Of a stretch of DNA of 64,000 nucleotides, positions 23,435 to 36,218 are shown one piece after another. The notes under the pieces were generated by a model. That model saw only the letters and a program-made list of their open reading frames with translations. It had not been told where the DNA came from and ran no database searches. The DNA is from Pseudisothecium myosuroides (taxonomy: Eukaryota; Streptophyta; Bryopsida; Hypnales; Lembophyllaceae). Positions within the stretch are counted from its first letter, which is position 1. Each line of letters opens with the position of its first letter. The stretch is taken from positions 13,516,001 to 13,580,000 of the forward strand of contig OX637295.1 in the NCBI GenBank assembly GCA_951799445.1, read 5' to 3'. The translations under genes were made by a program, and so were the position numbers.

Positions 23435-25928
23435 CGTAATTTTACAAGCAACTAATTTGAGCCTCAAAGTACGCTGGTATATCACAAAACTAGACAACTT
23501 GAGAACCACAATACGTACAAGCTTGAATCAATCTATTCAGAGAGAACGACCTTCAATTCACAGACGTACTAGCTACAACTCCAACACCAGCCAACTAGAA
23601 GATGCTCAACAGTTGAAGAGACTGAGGTCGCCAGAAATGCTAACTTCCAAGCGACACACTGGAACGAAAAATGAAGTAATCGCATTTGTGTGCAGGTATT
23701 TATACCAACTCGTCAATACTCGATAGTTGGTTCCAGGAACAAAAGAACCCAAAATGTCTCGTTAGAAGGACAACTCGGCCGGTAGTTGGTTCCAGGAACA
23801 GAAAAACCCAAATTGTCTCGTTAGAAGGACTACATCATTTGATGTATTATGAGTTTCGAATTCACAGCTAGCAGCGAGCCTAGCTCGTTGATCGCATCAC
23901 TGAATTATGTGCATGATCGAGCTCAACTTGCAGCTAGTGTATATGCAGTCACAGATTCAATTCTATTAGAACGTACTTGCGATCTTGAGTCTTTGACTGG
24001 AGTGGTGAAGCAATGTATCTTCAAGTCCGGATTAGCCACAAATTCTCAAAGAGACAGCACAGAGTGGATGTGTGTTCATCAATTTCGATACAAAGCTTGA
24101 TCCAAGAAAGTGAGTGTGCAGTTATCCGCTTATAATTAACTCACAGAAGTTGTGCCATTGATTACCATTGCTTGTTAGTTCCGTGGGATCCGGCCAGTCA
24201 GTCTGCAAGTAGCTGAAGTCACAACCTCTCATAACCCTACTCACCAGAATGGAGACTCGCAGCTATGGCGAGGTTGTTGGAGGGGAATGTCAGAGAACAG
24301 TCTAAGGCTCTAAGCTTAGAACAGATTGGAGGAGCCAGCTTCGCCCTCAAGCGCATACGGTACTGTAGAGGATATGGGACAAGGAGCACATCATCTGTAG
24401 CACTATCCGATACTCCGTATTTGTAAAGGGAGTTTTCTGAAACCCAAGGGGATTATGGGAAATTTTGTTAAAATGGCGGTATTCCATACACCATTTTTCC
24501 ATTCATTTCTAGGACTGTTATAGACTTCAGACCACACGGTCTAAATATGTGAGTGCTAACTTTGTGGAATACTACCATTTTAAAGAAATATCAGTTGATT
24601 ACTCTAGCTACTAACCTAAGATATTCACTTAGGGCAACCATATAAATAGTGTAAGATCCTCTGACACTGATTTGGATAATTTTTTATGAATGTGATGTAA
24701 TTAGTGTGAAGTTTTGGACGAGATTTGGATGAAAATGGATGAAGGGCTATTGAAAGTAGGATGAAAATCAAAGAATTTGAGATAGAATGAATATATTGTG
24801 GTCTACAAGATATTGAATTTTCCTAATATGTTTGGAACTACCATATAATTAGTGTGCCTTCCAAATTCAAGTACTTTTGAACTTATTGTGAGAAATATCA
24901 TTAGTGCAGCTTGGAATAGATTTGAATATTAAAATTGTGTAGGAAGACTGTGAAAGGATTGGAAAATAAACTCGAGCTCAGATTCTTGAATGTACAAACC
25001 CTTCTACTTCACAAGCGGGACTCATGTCTTCTTAAAAATCCATTGACTGGACACAAAGGACAAAAAGTGTCCAATGAATGACTTTCATCACTGAATTGGT
25101 AGAAACAAGGAATAACCAATTTACCTACGAATGTGATTCTTTTTTTGTTGATTTACTTATTGATAGAGTCATGCTCTTTACTTCTTCTAGGGTTTAGCAT
25201 TGACCTCTAAATTTCCTTAAGAAATGAGAAGACTTGAGTATCTCTTGGCTTAAAAGTTTTGCACTATAGAAACTTCTATTTTATTTAGAATATTGTGAAA
25301 TTCAATTGAAAATTCAAAAGGAAAAAAAACTTCAAAATTCAGTTTTTCATTCTCTAAAAAATCATGAATTGTGAGGAGGTACTAAACAAAGTAAACTACT
25401 AAGTTGCTAATAATTTTTAGATGGAATTGAAAAATATTAATTTTGATAGTAAACATTGTTGTAATTAATCTAAAATATTGAAGATCACCTATTTGTTTTG
25501 AAGATTATAAATATCAAAATAAATAATTGAAATCATAGTGCTTTGTTTCTACAAGATACCATTGTTGTCTAAAAAAATTAAAGTCCTCATATGTTTCAAC
25601 TTACTAATCAACATTGAATAAGTCATTGAAAGTTGGCTCCTTTTGTAGACATATTCAATGATCTATCCTACAAAAGACACATTATTTATTACAAAAACAT
25701 TAAATCATTATAATTGTAAGTTGTGTGAGGTCCCTAAATTGGTGCTTAGGATAGAATATTTTTTCTTCCAAGATGTGATGAAAAAATAAATTGTAGCCTT
25801 GAAAATTTTTAACATTCCTACGTCTTCAAAAATAAAATTTTAAAAATCACTATTCAATTTTGGGGGCTTGAATTGCTTGTATTTAGGTCCAATTTTTTTT
25901 AATATAAGGTAACTTATTGGAAGAAGGA
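23435..25928. other. Spacer upstream of USP copy 2
   Basis: The first 700 bp are less AT-rich and may be promoter or 5' UTR of USP copy 2; a small open frame at 23849-24100 has no recognised motif. The rest is AT-rich without gene signals. Confidence 0.4.
23724..23830 (+). repeat. 59-bp tandem duplication
   Basis: Two copies starting TAGTTGGTTCCAGGAACA at 23724 and 23783, both followed by CCCAAA(A/T)TGTCTCGTTAG. They lie about 300 bp upstream of the USP copy 2 start, so could be promoter-proximal. Confidence 0.85.
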
Positions 25929-26446
25929 GGGTGAATGCAAGAAACACCTGTACTATTTTGCGTTACACCTTGCTTTCTGATTTGTTTTTTGGTTATAACT
26001 TTTGCGTTCTCGCTCCAAATGACTCAAGATTTATATGCAAGGTACTCATGACTATTATACACCTTACCTTATTTTTTTTGGTATTTTTCAAAAATAGTTT
26101 ATTATCCAAAAATAGCCCCCAATTTTATGTCACACTTGCCAATTTGGAGGGTTTTAGTACTATTTAGTACCCAAAAAAACGAATTTTGAGCTAAAATTTG
26201 GAGGGCATGGTCTTCTAGTAGACTTGTAGCTACTGTCCAAAGGAGTTCTAAAAATAAATAATCATATATGGTGTGGAAGTCCACAAAGTGTGCTTCTTTT
26301 TGCTTGCATTTTGAAACATATAAAATATTATTTTGGAGTTTTTTTGGGTGAATGACCATCTCCATAGAGTTTTTACAAATGATCAATTTTTATTTTATGT
26401 ATTTAGAAATCGGCAAAAAATTAGCAGGTGTTTCTTGCATTCACCC
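25929..26446. mobile_element. MITE-like element H2 with perfect 22-bp TIRs
   Basis: A 518-bp element with perfect inverted terminal repeats (25929-25950 and 26425-26446, beginning GGGTGAATGCAAGAAACACC). Ends match those of H1 at 17761-18219. No target duplication could be assigned with confidence. Non-coding; the small frames inside carry no motif. Confidence 0.8.
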
Positions 26447-29319
26447 AAGACACCTTTTGAACACTACCCTTTATTCTTTCAAATCTAATTGAAAAGATTT
26501 ATAGCTAGTTCTCATAGAATCAACATTAACATGGATTAGAAGTACAACTTTTACTTGTTTTTAAAAATGATTTGAATGAAAAATGTTGTAAGGTATGGCC
26601 ATTCTACTTTCAATACTTGACCTCTAAATACACCTCTAGAGCTATTAGCTAATCTAATAGTTAGAGTTAGAGATGCTTTATGGACATCCTACTTTCTGTT
26701 TTTAAATGTATTGTAACACCAACCACGGTTGGTTTGCATAATTTTAGAATTTATTCATCACAGGTCTCATATGTAATCTAAAAGGTGGTTGACAAATGTA
26801 GCACCATGACTACATACCTCTATCTCGACCTCTATTAGAAGGGAGATTTTATTTCAATGCTTTTACTAGGTAGTTTTTTCTTGGTTTATGATTTACATGA
26901 GTTTTTGTATATATACATGTTGAATATGTGTATATAATTGATATAAATGGAAAAGGTGTGTTTTTTGTATGGAGGAGTGTTAAATAATATAATCGTTGTA
27001 GGCAGAGTAATCGACATCCTTATAGTGTTGGGGCCATCATCCAATATACTTTGATGGTGCAATTTTCTAGAAGGCCTACATACAATTTGATCCATTGTAT
27101 TTTTGTTATAGTGGATTGTAGGCCATTGTGTTAAATAGCATGTACTTGAACCTCTAAAGTTCATTTATGTTTAGAGGTTCAAAATTGCTTCAAAATACTC
27201 ATCCCAAAAGCAAGGAATCTTGAAATCTTCACCTATATTTATTTATTAACCACAAGATCTTGTGGTTAACTTCTTGAAGTACATCATCCCAAAATTTTAG
27301 AGCAAATGTACCCACCAATTGCAAGTTCACTATATGCCTACACTTCAAAATTTAGGTTTCTCTAGCGCTTCTAAAAGGTAAAGTTTTGTCTTTCAACATT
27401 TTTAGAGAAAAACATGTATGTCCTATTACTTGTGCATTTTATTCATTGTATTGGAAATTGGTTTGAAAATATGTGAAAAAAAATATAACCAAAAAAACTT
27501 TCATATTCATTTTTTTTTAAATTATAAAGTGGAAGGTGGTATTGAGTGAAAGAAAAAATGAAACCACTAATAACTTTTACAAGAAATTGAGAAATGTTAA
27601 TTTCAGTAATGAGGATGTTCCAATCTACAATTCATATCCTTTATTTTTGTTTTTATTTGAAAATTTTGAAAATTGACTCAAAAGACTACATTATATGTTT
27701 TTTCTATCTTTAATGCCCTTAAAATAAAATTCCTTGTAACTTTCTCTTCATTACTCGGAATTCAATGGTTCAAATGTTTTTGAGTAGAAATCAATCTACA
27801 CAATCCAAAAATTTCTTTAGTGTTTTTTTAGAATATATTGTTTATTGCTTGGTTTGACATTGAAATTAAATAAAACTTTTAAGTTTTGCAACATTTATTG
27901 GAATGACATGAAATAAAGTTTCACATGAAGATAATGATGATTAGCATCCAATTTTAAACACTTCATGCAAATTTTTTTGAACTATGAAGTCAATAGAGAC
28001 TGTCCAAGTTTAAAAAAGTCTGTAGTAGCTCTTTGGTCTATCGTACGCATAGGTCAACTTCGTATATAACTTGAGAAAATTTAGAAAATTAGGTAGTGAT
28101 TTCTGAAAATCTGAAAATTTTCATTGTTGCTAATTTTGAATATCCAAAAATTATTCTTGAGAAAATTTAGAAAAAAGAACACATTCATGCATCAATAGAA
28201 AGAATCAATCCAAAATTAGGAGCGTTGAAAAATTAAAAACAGCAAAGTGCCGAAAGTCAAGAAATCTAAATGAAGGTGTCAAATTGTCGAATTAAAAAAA
28301 GTAAACACTTTCGTCAGGAAAGTACTGAAACTACCCTATGCATATGGTAACAAGGATTAATTTAATTTGTGGGCGTATTTTCCTATCCTTATGACTAAAT
28401 CTATACTAGTGATTGGGTGCTTGCTAATGGTGTGACTATCAAACATAATTATGCCCAAGTTATTTACTAGGAATTTTATATTATATAATTATTTTATTTC
28501 TATTTTGACTTTTTTCTAGGATTTGTTTTCTATTGCATATAAATTTTTTTATGGAATTCACTAAGCTTACAGTAATTTCCAAATACACCTTCATGGCATT
28601 GCTTAATCCCTATAAGCTCCAGAGTTCATTTTCTCCAAACAATAGACAAAGTGTCCAATATTCCTCACTTTCAAATTTTATTCCATTCAAATTTTCCTTG
28701 GTCCTTGAATTAGTGAAGCAACTTGAATGGTACAAATTCCAAATAGTATTTCTACTAATATTCTATAAATTGTATATTGAAAGTAAATATTCTGTAAATA
28801 CATCAAGTCAAACATTATGTCTTCAGTAGTTCAAATGTAACCTCCAAAAGTGAGCTCCAGAAAATAGGGTTTAGCATTGCAAATCCTTTGCAAGAATAAT
28901 TTGGATTCTAAATAATCAATAATTAAGATGTAATTAATCATAGAAAGAGTTTTCACTTTTAAGTTTCACATTATGAACAAGAACATTGTTGATAGCAATA
29001 ATTGTAAATCTTACATCTTCAGTTTACAAAATTTTACAAGATGTAATTAATTCATAATTCATTATCTAAACTTCTGTTTACAAAATCAATTATATCAAAT
29101 CAATTCTCAAAGCTGTTATTCAAAATACTTCAGTCTTTACAAAACATGAAATTAAAAAGATTAGTCAATTTGTTGTTGACAAGAATGAAATATAGCATAA
29201 GTATGAGACGATCTGATTTAAATTAAACTAGTGTAGCCCTGTGCCGTTGCCACAACCAAAATATAGGTAAAAGTCATTTAAAAAATCGAAAATAACTCAA
29301 AAATCGATAATTTTTCCAC
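26447..29319. other. AT-rich spacer, no gene seen
   Basis: Nearly 2.9 kb of AT-rich sequence with no recognisable gene, RNA or element ends. Confidence 0.45.
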
Positions 29320-29618
29320 CGTAGCTCCAAACACCACGAAACAAAGCCTGTGCACCTCTCCTCGCCGAGAGCTTTCCGACGGTACCAAGAACACGACCAA
29401 AATCAAAGTAAAAGTAATTTTCTAATTTTTGGATCCATAAATACTTCGAAATTCAATAACTTCCTCACTCTAATTCCAAATGCAACGAAACCAAGCCCGT
29501 GCACCCCTCCTCGCCGAGGGCTTTCCGACGGTACCAAGCACGCCCCCGGGGATGCACGGTCCGGGAGATCTCGACGTGACAAACAAACAAACAAAACAAA
29601 CAAAACAAAACAAACAAC
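29320..29618 (+). repeat. 149-bp direct repeat ending in (ACAAA)n tail; possible non-LTR element 3' end
   Basis: ACGAAAC(A/C)AAGCC(T/C)GTGCACC and CTTTCCGACGGTACCAAG occur twice, 149 bp apart (about 29336 and 29485). The second copy runs into GGGAGATCTCGACGTGACAA and then repeats of ACAAA to about 29618. GC-rich body plus simple 3' tail is typical of LINE/SINE 3' ends (RTE-like elements have such tails). No reverse transcriptase frame is nearby. Confidence 0.5.
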
Positions 29619-30180
29619 CGAACTTAAGGTATGGATGTTCCTCCTGAAAGCTTGCCGAACGCATGTCAGAATAAAGGAAATATATTACGGAGTAATACCT
29701 TCAATATTTTGGTTGATAGTTATACTTCACAGTAAAATTGTCACTATAGGAGGTAAAGGAAAAACAGAACTTTCATGAGAGTAAGAGTCCAAAAATATCC
29801 CTATTATCTTCAGGATATTGATATGGTTTCCTTTTTTGCTTGCAAGAGTACTACAGTAGATACTTTTAGAATACAGACATACTGCAATAAAGTTGCATCA
29901 AATGAAGCCTCAGATCCAACAGTCACCATATGCATTCTGAGAAAGGCCACAAAGAGTGTTTTCCTATACACTAGTTTTACCTTCCAAGAATATGCAACTG
30001 TAGAGCAAGCTCATTCAAGCTTTTGCCTCATCGTCCCTCCTAGGGCGTGGGGAATGTCCACAATCGCCCTGCAATAAAGACCTGTACATTGACCTGGCTC
30101 TCTTTTCCAATTGCACGTACAAGCTATACCATTGTATACAACCTAATCTTCAACCTACCTTTTGTTAACCTACCTTCCAT
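29619..30180. other. 3' flank of MFS gene
   Basis: No gene is seen. The part near 30180 is probably 3' UTR of the minus-strand carrier. Confidence 0.4.
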
Positions 30181-32405
30181 CTAGTCAACCTTGTGCAACT
30201 TTTCATGAACTTCTGCATAGAACCGTCTTGTTCGTACCAGCAGCCACATACAAACTCCACAACCAAATGCACATACGACTGCTAGGATGATGAAGGTGAT
30301 ACGAAAGCATCTGGGTCCATAACATAACAACGGATCCTCCCTGCTAATAGCCTCAAGATGCTGCTGCTTCTGTGCCTCTCTGTCATAGAAGTACCCAGCC
30401 ACTTGTACAGACAAGACATACGCTGCCACTGGGCTTGATATGGCAATGGTGTTGTACAAAGTTCCAAAGTACCTTAAACCGAAGAGCTCGGATGTTATGG
30501 CTGGCATCAGTGACCACTGTGCACCATAACATACACCCAGGATAATGGATCCCACATACAAAGAGCCTGTTACAGCTGATGCCATGACAAGATGACCCAA
30601 GCACATCAATCCCTGCACACATGCAACAAAAGAATATCAGCAGTATCATCTAAAAAGTTCCTCCCAATAACATTAGATGACATCAATGTTAACCTGACAG
30701 ATCATCATGCCAACATGAAGTTGGTATCAAATAAATATCATACCAACATCAACTTACTAGCTATTAATGTAACCTAAAATCAATCTCTATGATGTGCCGT
30801 CTCTATGATGTGATGTTACTTTGATGTAGTATTTTTAGAAGTGTATAAATATATAGACATTGGAGTAACATGGATCTAAAATTGGCTTGAGGCTTAAGGT
30901 TGGTTGCTTCATCAACCTAAAAGGTATTAAATTAACATTAGAGTAGCATTAATCTAATGCCAAATAATAATTAACATGTGATGCTTGAAAGTGAATCCCA
31001 TCAAATACCTTGCTCCTTAAAAAAAATAGATGAGTTCATATGGCAAGTAAGGTAGGGAATGGGTTCCCCTCTCCTAAACGACATAGAACCCTAGAAGGAA
31101 CTTGGATGTAACAACATACACTAAAAAGTGTAGTCTACTTACCAAACTGAATGCCAAGCAGAATGGTCGGGAGAATCCTTGAGTGTGCAAGAGAAGCTCT
31201 GAGACAAGGCCAGCTCCAAAGCGGCCCACGAAATTCCAGATACTAATCAGGGAGATAAACGTGTTAATTTCCACCTGCTTGTACCCCAACGATGACCCAA
31301 TTTGACCCATGTTGTCAATGGCTGTCGTACCTGAACCCATGGAGCAAAACATAATCACCACCAGAAGCCAGAAATCTAGCGAACCGAGTGCTTGAGCAAG
31401 AGTATGCTCCTCCCCTCTCCCACCTACTCTTGCAACTTCACTTGCTTTTTCCTCGCCCTCATCAGGTAACAAATGGCCATGATTGTTTGGACCTGATTCC
31501 GGGTCATTTGAAGCACCTCTACCGTTTGAAGATGCATTGTGACTACTACCAGAATCGGAATTCCTCGTGTCACACAACAATGGCGTTGTAATTGGAGCCT
31601 GATCTTCCTTACTTTCCTTCAACTCTGCTTTGATAACCACAAGGAATAGCAGCAGCATAAACCCAACCAAAATCAAACACACCCCGTAACTAAACCAACT
31701 ATGATCACTCCAGAAATTCCCCAGAACAATAACCAAAGTCAGGGACGCCGCTAAACACGTCGCAAGCGTTGAAAATTCCGTAAACACGGCATTGCCATCT
31801 TCAGCATTGTCAACACGGACAACACGAACAACGACCATCAAAAGCAACGACACCACGGCTGGCAGCCAAGAGAGCAGCAGCAGGAACGAGCTGGGGTTGT
31901 TAGGGTACACAGCATAAAAGACTTGCGCTAGTATAGCACCACTCAACCCTAAAAAGCCCTTCAGCAAACCGATGACGACGCCCCTCTGGTTGGGGAACAC
32001 CTTCACGTTGGTCACCACGCAAGCTGTGCTGAAGAATGTCTGGCTGTTGCTGGCCATACATATGAATACGCACATCTGCCAAAAAGCAGGAGCAATGGTG
32101 CCTGTGACGGCCAACCACAACATGGAGTACCCAAAGGCACACTCTGCTGCACCAGTGAGGACCACAACCCATGGAGGCACCACATCGTAGAAAAGCCCAG
32201 AGAGGACGCCCACGTTGCCTCCTATGCCCTTGAAAAAGGCCAAGGTGTCCAAACGCTTCTGGTCATAGCCAAGAGCTAGCTTCAGGCTTTGGGAGTAAAT
32301 GCCGAAAGTGTACGCAGCCCCTGCAATGCTTTCAATCCATAAACCTGCTGCCAGCACCAGCCACCTGCTTCTTAATAATCGCCACGTGAAATCCAGCGTC
32401 TTCAT
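30181..32405 (-). CDS. Nodulin-like major facilitator superfamily membrane protein
   Basis: Two exons, 32405-31143 and 30612-30181, joined in phase 0 across a GTAAGT...TGCAG intron, give about 564 residues, a normal length for this family. The start ATG at 32403-32405 gives MKTLDFTWRLLRSRWLVLAA, followed by the family signature AAYTFGIYSQSLK...LDTLAFFKGIGGNVGVLSGL of plant nodulin-like (PF06813-type) MFS proteins. About twelve hydrophobic segments are visible, with a charged Asn/Ser/Glu-rich loop at roughly residues 260-345 splitting them into two halves, then LGSLDFWLLVVIMFCSMGSG and VGRFGAGLVSELLL. The tail RRFYAEVHEKLHKVD is charged and cytosolic. No stops or frameshifts. Substrate is unknown: some Arabidopsis relatives are linked to iron or nodulin-like functions, but I cannot assign one here. 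Confidence 0.93.
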
Positions 32406-33919
32406 ACTGGTTGAACCTCTAAATTTGGGAATTCAGCATGACGACGGAGTTGTTAACCCTAATTTGTTCCAGCTTTCGTTCCATGCTCGCAACATCTGCC
32501 ACAACAAGAGAACAGTTATGACACCTTTCATTGCACCGACACATCTATGAAGCTGTGCAACATATTTGGATCTTTGCAACTGTCAATTCAAGTCACTAGA
32601 AGAAACCTCATCCCCAAATTCTGTTGTAGAAACTCTAATACGTTATAACAGGTGGGGTTCATGATTGGAAATCGAATTTAATTACGTTATAAATTGCATT
32701 ACAATTGGCTAGGTTCAGTGCAACGAAGTCTTCTAAAAACGACCCCATTTCGACAATATTCACCAAGAACAGCGTTCCAGAACGTTCTCACTTTCTAGCT
32801 CAACGTTTCAATTACATTTGAAAGGTTAGAGCACAGAATGTCGAAAAGGAATAGACCAAATAGCAAAACTAGAACACAAAAGCGTATTATAAAAATAATC
32901 TAATCAGGAATAGTCGACCGTTACTTCTCCCAACGCTTCTCAGCTAATTGCAAAGGAAATACTGAAAGAGCAACTTCTATTCTCCTAATAATTTCTAGGA
33001 AACTTCGACAACAGTGCTAAAGCAAACCTAAAACATGAATGGCCGTCTCCACTTCCAGACGCCAATTTTCTCACCAGCCACGAGCTCTCTCAAGCGAAAA
33101 TCTCTTCCATTACTTGCCTCCAGATGACAATATTAATGCCATGCTTCAAGCGTCACTACCGCAAGCGAAAATCCAGCGTAAAATCCCACTTCGATCTGCG
33201 CTTCTTGCGCCCAACTTCTCTCCAATTGCTCCAATCCACCGCAAACAAATGAGTTCATGAGTGTGCAACGTTCACTCTAACTTAGATTTCAAACCTAGAC
33301 GAATGTGTGCACAAGTCGAGCACTGTGAAGGTCTTAAGAATGTGGGGAGAGAATCTGAAAGCCAGCGATGGACACGTTGCGTGTTGCGAGGAGATGCGTC
33401 ACTTACGTGACAAACTGTGAAGGGGACGGACTCACGGACGCACTCGCTGGCTGCATCGGCGTTCACATGCAGCGGTCATCCAACTGTCCGTTTCTGGTCA
33501 TCCGAAGTGGTGCATGTGGTCCAGGGTGCTGACCAGGGGGTGATGAAAATCAACGATGGGGAAGTGATGGGGAAGCAACAAGTGTGAAAGGGGTCTTTCA
33601 CTAATCTGAGGTAGGAGACCCTATTTGCACCACAATTTAGAAGCCTACCTATTTGCACCACTGTATATCAACAATGTACATTTGAAAGTTTCAAGTGTAA
33701 ACTATTGAAACTATATATAAGGTAGACCAGCCCAATTCCATTCACTTTCCAATTCCGTCATTCTACTCATTATTTTTAAACCCAATTCAGTCCAAAAAAC
33801 ATCCAAATGGTCCGATCATTTTTTGACAAAATCAGTGCATTAATACCAAAAAGGGATAATGTGTCAATCCATTATTGGTAAGTATTTCAATGCCATTAGA
33901 TACATAGAAAGGTAGTTAT
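32406..33919. other. 5' flank of MFS gene
   Basis: Likely 5' UTR and promoter of the minus-strand carrier over the first several hundred bases, moderately GC-rich. Open frames at 33039-33260 (+) and 33272-33661 (-) have no recognised motif. Confidence 0.4.
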
Positions 33920-34233
33920 CATTAGAAAAAATCTGAGCCCTGTAGAGGGCCGTTAAGGATTTTATTTTCGGCGCCCCGCAGTGCAATTACAGGAAAATAA
34001 AAAAATAATTTTTTTTTAAATAATTTTTTTTGAAAAAAAAAATATTAAAAAAATATTAAAAAAGTATAAAAAGTATAAAAAACTCACGTGGCGCTGATGT
34101 GGCACAAGTAGTGCCACATCAGCAGGTTTCATTAAAAAATAAAAAACAGTGAATTTCCTCTCTAAATGCACTGGGGTAGTTGCGGGCAGTGCAAAACTCG
34201 CAGCCTTTCCGAAGCCTGAATTTTTTTGTAATG
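33920..34233. mobile_element. Foldback MITE G3 (CATTAG group)
   Basis: A 314-bp element with ends CATTAGAAAAAATCTGAGCC and, reversed, CATTACAAAAAAATTCAGGC. Inner arms include GCCCCGCAGTGCAATTAC against GCACTGCCCGCAACTACC. The centre holds a tandem GTGCCACATCAG-type palindrome and A/T runs. Confidence 0.65.
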
Positions 34234-34468
34234 GAGGGTGCTTATGAGACATTTATGACTCCACTCTTAGAATGATTTTGTATGTAATTTCAAGGTAGAC
34301 CACTTCAGAAATTCATAGAAATTACAATTTTAATCGAAAAATTATAATTCTACTTGGATTTGATTTGTAAAACAAGTGCACACCTCTGAAAAATATATGT
34401 GTCTCTTGGATTTGGCCCCATGATATTCAAATTGCAAATCATGGTGGTAATAGGCTTGTCTACCTTAA

Positions 34469-34707
34469 CCCTTTACGTACTAAGAAGCCCAAATTGGGCT
34501 TCATGTTTTTTTTAAGCAATTTTGAAGAATTTATATGAAGATTTTTATTTGTCTTAATAATTACTCCGTATTTATTTAAACCAATGCATGCAATGTTCTT
34601 CATTCTAGCTAATGATACAATAAAGTTTCCCATTTAGATTATACTTTCTACAATATGATCAATCAAAGTCCTCAACTTAAAACTATAAATTCTTAGTACG
34701 TAAAGGG
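34469..34707. mobile_element. Short MITE E with perfect 18-bp TIRs and TTAA flanks
   Basis: A 239-bp element with perfect inverted ends CCCTTTACGTACTAAGAA, flanked by TTAA at 34465-34468 and 34708-34711. Same terminal CCC and TTAA target as subfamilies A-D, but a different TIR and interior. Non-coding. Confidence 0.85.
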
Positions 34708-34711
34708 TTAA

Positions 34712-36214
34712 TGGCCATGAAGTGGAGCAAATAGGGTCTCCTACCTTAATATTTACTTGACATGGTTTGAAGAATGAAGATTCAAATAGCTCGCATTCGT
34801 CCATCAATCTTTACACAACATGAATTATGTTTGCATTTGGTATTTTAAGTAGTGTTAGTAAATGGAATTTAATCCAAAAGGGTATTTAGTTTCATTTATA
34901 AGATCCTTACTAACATTTTTTTTACACCAAGTGAAAGCATATCTATAGCCTCAAATCTAACCAAGATGTTTATCTCATATTAGTAAATAGGTTGTTTGTT
35001 ATGAATGATGTTTGGTAAACAAAAGGTTCTCGCATCTAAAGAAAATGCGCACATTTATGAGTTGTCTCTGAAACCAATTTCTAAAGATTCTTACTTAAAA
35101 TGTAAAAAATATAGTTTATTCATGTTGTGTCGAAAAAACATATACTTTTCTTTATAGAATTTGTGGAATTTTTCGTTAACCTTATTAAGTTAATATCCCA
35201 AGTGATTTGATGTCTATATTCTTGACAATGAACTTGATACTTTGGAATGATGTTTTGTTCAAATAACTTTTCATTCATCCTAAGTATTGTTTGATCTTCA
35301 ACTGAATTCAACTTTTATTTATTACCAATTTGATACTACCAATCAAGATATTAAGTGTTACATTTGAACAAAAATATCATTAAAAATATGTATAAATTCA
35401 AAAAAAAAATTAGGCATTAAAAAATCTAAAGTCCAACTATAACAAGATCTAACGTAAATTTGGATAGTTTAAAAATAAAAAACATGCTCAAATATTGATT
35501 GAAAAATTTTAGGAATGCCCAAATAGTCTAAAATTATTTCTTGTATATCTTTCCTCTCTTAACCTTATTTATACTCCAACTACTAGAAAATATCACATTA
35601 AATCTAAGTTTACAACCATGTAATGAACTAGAGTTGAGGTCTAATTCAAATGTTTTGGGAAAACATATTAGATAACAAGACTTTTCATAACTTATACTCC
35701 CTCTATTTCTGAAAAAAATCTAGGTTTTAGAGAAAGTACTAACTTAAGGCCAATTTCCGGAAATTATGGAGCTGTAACCGGGCTATGAAAAGTTAACATC
35801 CTAATGTCACAAGTAATACACTTTTCAGAGGATCGACATGCTTTCTGAAGAAGACACATGCTTATTGAGAGAGTGTATAAAACTTTTTTGATGCTTCATC
35901 GCAAAAGCCTCTAGTGTCACAATTTTTTTTGTATGGCTATTGCAACAATTGACGTTAGTGTTCCATCACGCGGCCTTCAAAAGCGCCTAGCGATGAGAAT
36001 TCCCATTTGTCTCCACGTTGCCTAAGCACTTCAACTTGCAAAAACCTGTCAGAAATCCATTTTGTCCCTCGAGGAGACAAAGGGACTTCAGAGGTTAACT
36101 TATGTAGTGATAATTGCATGCTATCTAATCACATTGAGTTATATCCCTTCTAAATTGAGGTTTAAATCTCACCATTTTGATTTTGAGCCATTCAAAGGTT
36201 GTTCAGTATCTAGT
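34712..36214. other. AT-rich spacer, no gene seen
   Basis: No coding signal. ATACTCCCTCTATTTCTG at about 35694 resembles one end of a Stowaway-type MITE, but no partner end was found. Confidence 0.4.
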
Positions 36215-36218
36215 ATAA

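Noticed and set aside
33039..33260. A 73-codon + frame upstream of the MFS gene
   Set aside because: No motif, no splice context and opposite strand to the gene; likely chance in a GC-richer promoter region.
35694..35740. CTCCCTCTATTTCTG, like a Stowaway MITE end
   Set aside because: Only one end is visible; no inverted partner within 1.5 kb. The TACTCCCTC at about 52651 is likewise single.
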